13,873 nt of DNA from Firmicutes bacterium CAG:170. Lineage in GTDB: Bacteria > Bacillota > Clostridia > Oscillospirales > Oscillospiraceae. The number at the start of each line of letters is the position of its first letter. The stretch's first letter is position 1. The notes beneath the pieces were generated by a model that made no database searches, had not been told where the DNA came from, and was given only the letters and a program-made list of their open reading frames with translations. Below, in pieces: positions 1 through 5,688 of the stretch. The stretch spans positions 9,416 to 23,288 of the forward strand of contig FR887228.1 in assembly GCA_000436735.1 (NCBI GenBank), given 5' to 3'. The translations under genes and the position numbers were made by a program.

Positions 1-1514
1 GCGTCGTGCCGGATACGCTGGCCCTGTCGATCGAAAAGACCTTCGAGGCCATCAATGAGACCGGCACGGACTATACGACCTTCGCACAGGCGGTCGTGGA
101 GAAGCTGGTGCAGGCCAGCGGCATCATGCTCCGCGCGAACATCGACGGCAGCAACTTCAACCGATATCTCATGTATCCCAGCTCTCTGAAGCTGTCGAGT
201 GACGGCATCCAGATCGCAAACGCGCTCGAGACGGCGGCCAAGAACGCTTTCCCCGGCATTCAGGTCTACGCCTCCGAGGATGCGGAGAGCATCAAGCTCT
301 ATCAGCTTGCCGCGCCGTTTGAGCTTTACCGGCTCCAGAGCGAGGGAACCGATCAGGGCGACCACGATCTGCGCGACTGGGAAAACAACTATATGGTGCG
401 CTTTGACGATCTGCTCCACGGCATGTCTCAGGACGTGGAGACGGAGATCGTGCCGGGGCAGGCTCCGCGCTATACGGAGATCACCCCGTGGAAGGACTAT
501 CCGTCCGTCCTGCGCTATAATACCGATCCGAAGCAGCCCGACCCGGTCAGCGGCGCGGTCTGCTACGAGGGTCAGGTCCGCCGGAAGCTGGCGGAGCTGA
601 TCGAGCGGGCGAGAAAGCTCGGCGTCCTGTACTGCAAGAAGGTGGGTGACCAGCAGTATACCGTTTACCGCGTCAACTGCGACCGGTCGATCAACTGGTC
701 GCTGGATCTGTCGATCATGCCGCGCGACGCGCTGAACCTGCTGCCGACCGGCATGGCGCTGGCGGACGCTGTCGCAAGCCAGAATGGGCGGCGGCTGGAG
801 GACATCTCCCGCGCTGTGGAGCTGAGCCAGGGTGGCCTGCTCTCCGGCCCGCATACCACCGAGGAGTGGGCATGGAAATGGGTCGAGCGGACGCTCCGCG
901 CCCATATGCCGATGATGATCGAGATCCGCAACACCGTTCAGAAATTTGAAGAGTGGTATAAGATCATTGAGGAGACAAATGGAGACGAGCTTGCGAGAAC
1001 AAAGCCCGCGAAGATGATCTTCATGATCCGCGGACAGGTCCTGCGCTGCGACGAGAACGGTATGTGGAAGCTCAAGCTGGCGAACGGCATGGAAAAGCCG
1101 ATCGCCAACATGGGCGCGAACGGCATGAGAATGCTGGAGATGACCAACCCGAAGGGTGCGCGCCTGATCAAGAACGGCTTCAGCGCCTACTACCTCTTCA
1201 GCGGCCTGATGAAGCAGGTCGAGATGCAGGGCAACGGCTTCGACGAGGCCTACGAGCGCTCCCGCAGGAGACTGGGCGAGCTTGCCGAGGAATTCGACGA
1301 GGCGGCGATCATGGCGGGCGTGGAAATGTCCGATTTTGTGCTGAAGGAGGCCGAGGCGCTCAACGAGCTTGGCGCGATGCTCTCGGAGGGCGAGGATGCC
1401 AACCTCAGAGGCTCCTTCCTCGAGGCCATGAAGAGAAAGGACATCACGGACGAGGCGCAGATCAGAGACATCCGCTCCTTCTACCTCCGGGCAATGCTCT
1501 GGGAGCAGCTGTAA
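1..1514 (+). CDS. C-terminal part of a large unidentified protein (possibly tubulin-like), 5' end outside window
   Basis: The frame is open from the first base of the window, so this is the 3' part (about 503 residues) of a longer gene. A GTG at position 6 has no upstream sequence to support it as a start. The visible part is soluble: I see no signal peptide, membrane segment or cysteine cluster. It looks like a mixed alpha/beta region, followed by a charged helical C-terminus (roughly residues 400-503, with a stretch rich in R, E and L near the 'ERSRRRLGELAEEFDE' segment). I do not recognise a nucleotide-binding motif here; if one exists it lies upstream. Large tubulin-like (Tubulin_2-type) proteins often sit beside GTPase genes like the one downstream, so a tubulin-like identity is a guess from memory of such neighbourhoods, not seen directly. 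It is the first visible gene of the five-gene plus-strand run, 75 bases before the next gene. Reality of the gene is well supported; function is not. Confidence 0.8.
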   Translation, partial: VVPDTLALSIEKTFEAINETGTDYTTFAQAVVEKLVQASGIMLRANIDGSNFNRYLMYPSSLKLSSDGIQIANALETAAKNAFPGIQVYASEDAESIKLYQLAAPFELYRLQSEGTDQGDHDLRDWENNYMVRFDDLLHGMSQDVETEIVPGQAPRYTEITPWKDYPSVLRYNTDPKQPDPVSGAVCYEGQVRRKLAELIERARKLGVLYCKKVGDQQYTVYRVNCDRSINWSLDLSIMPRDALNLLPTGMALADAVASQNGRRLEDISRAVELSQGGLLSGPHTTEEWAWKWVERTLRAHMPMMIEIRNTVQKFEEWYKIIEETNGDELARTKPAKMIFMIRGQVLRCDENGMWKLKLANGMEKPIANMGANGMRMLEMTNPKGARLIKNGFSAYYLFSGLMKQVEMQGNGFDEAYERSRRRLGELAEEFDEAAIMAGVEMSDFVLKEAEALNELGAMLSEGEDANLRGSFLEAMKRKDITDEAQIRDIRSFYLRAMLWEQL

Positions 1515-1540
1515 GCCCCCCCGGCAAACTGATATCGATG

Positions 1541-1572
1541 CGTCCGCCTGCCGGGGCTCCGGCAGGCGGACG
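1541..1572 (+). promoter_or_regulatory. Perfect 14-bp intercistronic hairpin
   Basis: The left arm 1541-1554 (CGTCCGCCTGCCGG) is the exact reverse complement of 1559-1572, with a GGCT tetraloop. The right arm is followed by GAAAAGAGG and not by a T-run, so it is not a canonical intrinsic terminator. It ends 17 bases before the next start codon, just ahead of the purine-rich ribosome binding region. It could be an mRNA processing or stability element, or could modulate translation of the downstream gene. Confidence 0.75.
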
Positions 1573-1589
1573 GAAAAGAGGCGAAGACA

Positions 1590-3176
1590 ATGGCCGTGAA
1601 CAATATTTCAAAAATCGAATGTACGCTGCTTGGCATCAATGCCATGTCCGGAGCGCAGGGCGAAGCGATCCATGAAGAGTGGGGAAAACGCTTCTCGCAG
1701 ATGACATCGTTCCTGATCGATGCCGAGCCGGACGACAGCGAGATCGTCCTGACGAAAAAATTCCGCGACCAGATCGCGGCGGCGGGGATCTCGGCGATGG
1801 CGGGAAAGCTCTGCGTTCTGGCCGTATTTCTGGATCTGACCGGCGAGCTTGACGATGCGCGGTTCCAGGAGCTGAGCAAGGTCCCCGCACGGCTCAAGAT
1901 CGCGCTGGGATGCAGCGTGGTCGCGGCGCTCCAGTTCGGATACTGCGGGACGCTCGGCCTGTCCGCCGGCGCACCGGCCCGCAGAAGCATCCAGCGGCTC
2001 GTGGAGCACAATATGGACGATACGGTCCAGACACAGCTGGTGCTGACGGCCTCGCCTGCGCTGGCCGCGGGCACGCAGTCGATCTGGCAGCCTGCGATGC
2101 TGCTGCTCGACCTTCTGCGCCGCCAGCCCGCGCCGGCCGCACTCCTTCCGGAGACGGCGGACCATTGCAGAAACAACGACGTGGGCTTCCTGTCCCATCT
2201 GGAATACGATCGGGGAGCCTGTGAATCGCTCGAGGCGGAAGCCGGCAGGCTGACGGCCTCAATCAGCGAGGAGGGAGCGGATCGCTTCAAGGAATATCTC
2301 CGGGTGCAGCTCGGAGAGATGAAGGCGGACGTGGAGAAGCGCTTCCCCATCGACGGCCTGTGTCAGCCGCAGCACCCGGACATGCGGGTGCCGGAGGGCG
2401 GGCTGTTCGGAGGAAAGCGGAAAAAGGCCATGCAGGGCAAATATGAGCCGTATAACATTGCCGCGAATCTGACGGGCGGCGCGCTGAAACGGACGGCGGA
2501 GGCGCTGACCGAGGCGGTGACGGAGATGTTCCGTCTGAGTGATGCGGAGGCCGACCGCCTGCTGCCGGAGCTGATCGCGCGGTCCAGACTTGGCCTTGGC
2601 GCGGCGGCAAGGCCGGAATGCATGAAGGAATGCCTTTCGTCCGAGAGCGGATACGGCGGCACGTTCCCGCTGCCCGGCCTGCGCTATCTGGAGACCGGAT
2701 GCGCGCCGGAGATCGAGTCCTACTTATTGCAGACCCGTCTGACGGCGATGGGCAAGGGCGAAAAGCTTTACCGCGACGCGCTTCTGGCGGCCTATGACCG
2801 CCTCCCGAACGGATATTTCTTCGATAAGATCTGCGAAAACCGGACGAAGCTGGAGAAGGTGAGAGCACAGCTTGGCGACAAGCTCGACGCGGGGACCTTC
2901 CGCAGCCGCGCCGCCGCCGGGATGCTTCAGCTGAACGGCGAGTTCAACACCTCGGAGCCGAGCGCGGTCAGCAAGACCTATCTGCTGCTGCGCGGTGCGG
3001 AGATGAAGGAGTTGGCGGACGGAAGCCCGCTGGGCTTCGGAAGTGTGCAGGAATTCTACATTGACGAAAAGATGGGCGGCATCCAGAAGCTGGACAACGC
3101 GCCGATGAAGCTGCTGCGGCTGACGCTGCTGGACTGCACAGAGACGAGCCTTCTGGATCTGATCCAGGAGATCTGA
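1590..3176 (+). CDS. Unrecognised 528-residue protein of the GTPase operon
   Basis: The ATG at 1590 is preceded by a modest AGAGG-type ribosome binding site about ten bases upstream; the frame runs to a TGA at 3174-3176. I do not recognise the family. The protein is largely helical and soluble. Residues around 70-120 form an alanine- and leucine-rich stretch containing 'GISAMAGKLCVLAVF' and 'ALGCSVVAALQFGYCGTLG', hydrophobic enough to be a buried helical core or a weak membrane-associated segment. A lysine-rich loop near residues 270-285 (GGKRKKAMQGKY) is followed by helices. The C-terminal half contains a probable beta-sheet portion (near 'AVSKTYLLLRGAEM') and ends in 'TSLLDLIQEI'. No P-loop, zinc site or catalytic motif was seen. 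Its place between two other unassigned genes and the GTPase suggests a structural or adaptor role in the same complex, but that is inference. Confidence 0.85.
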   Translation: MAVNNISKIECTLLGINAMSGAQGEAIHEEWGKRFSQMTSFLIDAEPDDSEIVLTKKFRDQIAAAGISAMAGKLCVLAVFLDLTGELDDARFQELSKVPARLKIALGCSVVAALQFGYCGTLGLSAGAPARRSIQRLVEHNMDDTVQTQLVLTASPALAAGTQSIWQPAMLLLDLLRRQPAPAALLPETADHCRNNDVGFLSHLEYDRGACESLEAEAGRLTASISEEGADRFKEYLRVQLGEMKADVEKRFPIDGLCQPQHPDMRVPEGGLFGGKRKKAMQGKYEPYNIAANLTGGALKRTAEALTEAVTEMFRLSDAEADRLLPELIARSRLGLGAAARPECMKECLSSESGYGGTFPLPGLRYLETGCAPEIESYLLQTRLTAMGKGEKLYRDALLAAYDRLPNGYFFDKICENRTKLEKVRAQLGDKLDAGTFRSRAAAGMLQLNGEFNTSEPSAVSKTYLLLRGAEMKELADGSPLGFGSVQEFYIDEKMGGIQKLDNAPMKLLRLTLLDCTETSLLDLIQEI

Positions 3177-3186
3177 GAGAGGCCGG

Positions 3187-3217
3187 ACAGGCTCTGCGGG
3201 CAGCGCCCGCGGCCTGT
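3187..3217 (+). promoter_or_regulatory. Intercistronic hairpin upstream of the small gene
   Basis: The inner arms 3196-3201 (GCGGGC) and 3205-3210 (GCCCGC) enclose an AGC triloop. The outer arms ACAGGC (3187-3192) and GCCTGT (3212-3217) are complementary and close the stem, with a small asymmetric bulge. No T-run follows. The 119-base gap between the stop at 3176 and the start at 3296 has no other gene. Confidence 0.65.
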
Positions 3218-3250
3218 GCGCGGCATATCGGGCATCAAGCATCCTTTGCA

Positions 3251-3265
3251 CGGCGCGCAGCGCCG
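3251..3265 (+). promoter_or_regulatory. Second short GC hairpin in the same gap
   Basis: CGGCGC (3251-3256) pairs with GCGCCG (3260-3265) around a GCA triloop. It lies 16 bases upstream of the ribosome binding site of the next gene, so it could influence translation initiation. A short GC stem can arise by chance in a GC-rich genome. Confidence 0.45.
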
Positions 3266-3295
3266 GGTGAGGCGAAGGAAAGGGTGGAGCAAACC

Positions 3296-3724
3296 ATGTA
3301 TTATGTGCGAAAGGAACACGATCAGGCATACCGCCGCGTCCAGCTCGATCTGGACGTGAAGCCGGGACAGTATCAGCCGTTCACGGAGAACACCTCAAAA
3401 ATCGAGGTGTCGGCCAGCGCGGTGCTGGAGGTGCGGAGAGACGACGGGACGGAGGAGGTCATTCCGCGTCCGGAGTCGGAGCGGAGGAGATTCCTCTATT
3501 CGGTCAGCGCGTCTGACCCGCAGTGTCTCTGCATTTCCGGCGAATGCCCGACGGCGCGCCTTTGGGCGCGGCCCAAGACCGGCGGAGAGACGCTGTATAA
3601 GGTCCCTGCGCCGCTGAAACAGGATCAGGGAATGCAGTTGGTCTGGCTCCCATGCGGGCCGGAGAGAGTCGAGCTTTGCGGAGACCGGTATTTCGACGCC
3701 GCATATGAGCTTGTGAGAAAGTGA
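3296..3724 (+). CDS. Unrecognised small protein (142 residues) of the GTPase operon
   Basis: I place the start at the ATG at 3296 (MYYVRKEHDQ) because AGGGTGGAG at 3281-3289 is a good ribosome binding site seven bases upstream. The in-frame GTG at 3284 lies inside that site and is unlikely. The stop is TGA at 3722-3724. The product is about 142 residues, with alternating hydrophobic strands such as 'KIEVSASAVLEVRR', 'RRFLYSVSA' and 'MQLVWLPCGPERVELCG', suggesting a compact beta-rich domain. Four cysteines are present (two in 'CLCISGEC', one in 'LPCG', one in 'ELCG'... counted as scattered, not as CxxC pairs), so a zinc ribbon is not supported. No signal peptide or membrane segment is present. 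It precedes the GTPase gene by 53 bases. I do not recognise the family; a small accessory or adaptor protein of the same system is the simplest guess. Confidence 0.8.
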   Translation: MYYVRKEHDQAYRRVQLDLDVKPGQYQPFTENTSKIEVSASAVLEVRRDDGTEEVIPRPESERRRFLYSVSASDPQCLCISGECPTARLWARPKTGGETLYKVPAPLKQDQGMQLVWLPCGPERVELCGDRYFDAAYELVRK

Positions 3725-3744
3725 CCCCATAGAGCAGGGAGACG

Positions 3745-3759
3745 GGCCGCGCTGCGGCC
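3745..3759 (+). promoter_or_regulatory. GC hairpin between the small gene and the GTPase gene
   Basis: GGCCGC (3745-3750) pairs with GCGGCC (3754-3759) around a GCT triloop. It lies in the 53-base gap, just ahead of the AGGAGAG ribosome binding site (about 3767-3773) of the GTPase gene. No T-run follows. It is the third consecutive gap of this operon to hold such a stem. Confidence 0.5.
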
Positions 3760-3777
3760 GGAAGCAGGAGAGAAAGA

Positions 3778-5667
3778 ATGCCTTACGATTATTACTGCAC
3801 AAACTGCGGCAGGAAAATTACGCAGGACGAGGTGCTGTTCGACATGCAGTACCTCCTGACCAAGAACAAGGACAAAAAATTCAATATTCTCAAATTCCGT
3901 ATGCGCCTTGCGGAGTTGGAGGAGTGGTTCAAGACTGGCTTCCCGACGGAGGACGGATTCAAAAAGCTGAAGCTGACCTTTGTGCAGTTTTTCCAGATTG
4001 TCAGCAACTTCAACAACCTCAACGACCCGGCCATCGCCGGGATCACGCTGGAGGACGTCCGGAATTACGTCGGCACCATCGATTTTGACAGCTTTGCAGA
4101 GGCCGCGCCTGCACCGGAGGAGGATGATATCTTCGGCCTCGGCTCTGCCGCGCCGCAGCCGGAGCCGGAAATGCCCGCGCAGCCGGAGGAGCATCTGTCG
4201 GAGGCCATGCTGGCGCTGCAAAGAAAGGACGAATCCAACAAGGACATGGGCATGACCCGGGCCATGCTTTCCGCCGATCTGGAGATCGTGAAAAACCTGT
4301 TCGCAAACGGCGGCTGCTGTGAGTTCCAGGTCGCCATGCTCAGCGAGAAGGACAATGAGGGCGCACAGATCGTGACGGGATACCGGGCGTGGCCGAATCT
4401 GTTTATCGACGCGGCCGCCGAGCCGCGTGTCTGCCCGAAGTGCGGCTATCCGGTGTTTGCGCACGCGGGAACGGCGAAGCATCACCGCGTCGTGTTCTTC
4501 GGGCCGCAGAGCGCGGGCAAGACGAGCCTTCTGCTGGCGCTCACGCATTACGCCTGCAATGCCATGCTGGAGAATTTCAGCTCCGAGATCTGGGGCGGCA
4601 CGGAGCCGATCCGCTCGATCAAGACGGTCGAGCTTCTGAATCGGAAGCCGCAGCGCAGCCGCAGCGCGGAGACCGGCGGCGCGTCCAGCGACCTGGAAAA
4701 GCGCAACCGCTCGCTCTATTCCGATCTTGAGCTGTATGAAAAGGGAATCGCGCCGGAAAAGACCGGGGCGAATCTGGGCGTGAACGCCTATAACGCGACC
4801 TTCCGCATTCAGGATGCCCGCGGCCGATTCCATCTTCTGACGCTGACCGACCTTCCGGGTGAGCTGATTGACGAGGATACCGGCGCGATCAACACGGCGG
4901 ATATGGTGGACAAATTCCCGACTGCGCTGAGCTGCGACGCCTATGTGATCTGCTTCGACACCAGCAAGAAAGGCAAGGAGCAGGTACAGATCAACGCGAC
5001 CCTGCAATCCGCCGACGCCGTGCAGAAGCTGCATGCCGACGGCCGCAGGAGCGACGCGCATATCCCTCTGATCGTGGTCTACACCAAGTGCAGCGATATC
5101 GAGCAGCAGTCGCTCCTGCAGGACCCGGCGGTCGGAAGCACGCGCGGGAACATGATCCAGCAGGCGCATATGTTCTACGGCGAGTGTGAACGCATCCGGG
5201 AAAATCCTGCCTATGCGTTCGTTCTGCGGCAGTTTGACAATTATCAGAATCTGAAGGATTCCTTCAAAACGGGCATCCGCTGCTCGGCCTACGGCTATAA
5301 CGCGCCGACGCGCGCCGACATCGAGCAGTATGGCCGCGAGGCCTGCGTTTCGAGGCCGCATTACGTCGATCAGCTGATGAAATGGATCCTGATGGTCTGC
5401 GGCTGCGCGCCGGTCAGGGGCCGGTATAAGGCGACCTTCAACAGCGTCGGCTGGGAGGAGGCGGAGAACTACATCACCAGACTCCAGTTCCGGAAGGACA
5501 AGCCGCTCCGCAGCGACGACCTCCGGGAGGCACTGGCGCGGGTCATCCTCTTTGAAAATCCGGGCGATGTGGACGTTGCGCTCGTTCAGGCGCATGGAAG
5601 CAAGGCAGCGCTGACGGCTGCCAGAGTACATGCCATGCTGCCCGGCTCAAGAAATCATAAGGAGTAA
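3778..5667 (+). CDS. P-loop GTPase with two separated CxxC pairs (double-GTPase 2-like)
   Basis: This 629-residue protein carries GTPase signatures: P-loop G242-PQSAGKTS-250, a G3-like DLPGE at 358-362 and a G4-like TKCSD at 436-440 (TKxD in place of NKxD). The C-terminal part contains a tryptophan-bearing helix ('QLMKWILMVCG'), a feature I associate with the bacterial DO-GTPase ('double GTPase') group found beside GAP1 genes. Only one P-loop is visible, so the family name is from resemblance, not from seeing two domains. Cysteine pairs occur at C7/C10 (CTNCG) and C219/C222 (CPKCG), the second pair directly before the GTPase domain; together they could make one zinc ribbon split by about 200 residues. 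A Pro/Glu/Ala-rich linker covers roughly residues 107-142. No signal peptide or membrane segment is present, so it should be cytosolic. The start ATG follows AGGAGAG. The gene is 21 bases from the GAP1-like gene downstream, strongly suggesting co-expression and a partnership. Confidence 0.85.
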   Translation: MPYDYYCTNCGRKITQDEVLFDMQYLLTKNKDKKFNILKFRMRLAELEEWFKTGFPTEDGFKKLKLTFVQFFQIVSNFNNLNDPAIAGITLEDVRNYVGTIDFDSFAEAAPAPEEDDIFGLGSAAPQPEPEMPAQPEEHLSEAMLALQRKDESNKDMGMTRAMLSADLEIVKNLFANGGCCEFQVAMLSEKDNEGAQIVTGYRAWPNLFIDAAAEPRVCPKCGYPVFAHAGTAKHHRVVFFGPQSAGKTSLLLALTHYACNAMLENFSSEIWGGTEPIRSIKTVELLNRKPQRSRSAETGGASSDLEKRNRSLYSDLELYEKGIAPEKTGANLGVNAYNATFRIQDARGRFHLLTLTDLPGELIDEDTGAINTADMVDKFPTALSCDAYVICFDTSKKGKEQVQINATLQSADAVQKLHADGRRSDAHIPLIVVYTKCSDIEQQSLLQDPAVGSTRGNMIQQAHMFYGECERIRENPAYAFVLRQFDNYQNLKDSFKTGIRCSAYGYNAPTRADIEQYGREACVSRPHYVDQLMKWILMVCGCAPVRGRYKATFNSVGWEEAENYITRLQFRKDKPLRSDDLREALARVILFENPGDVDVALVQAHGSKAALTAARVHAMLPGSRNHKE

Positions 5668-5688
5668 CAGAATTAGGAGAGAAGCGTT

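Noticed and set aside
1541..1572. Perfect hairpin as an intrinsic terminator
   Set aside because: It is followed by purines instead of a T-run and the downstream gene has no separate promoter that I can see.
3284..3295. GTG at 3284 as start of the small gene
   Set aside because: It sits within the ribosome binding site used by the ATG at 3296.
3625..5631. 668-codon minus-strand frame opposite the GTPase gene
   Set aside because: The GTPase frame has clear motifs and a ribosome binding site; the opposite frame is a GC-codon shadow.
3778..5667. Second GTPase domain in the 629-residue protein
   Set aside because: Only one P-loop was found; the remainder has no second GxxxxGK[ST].
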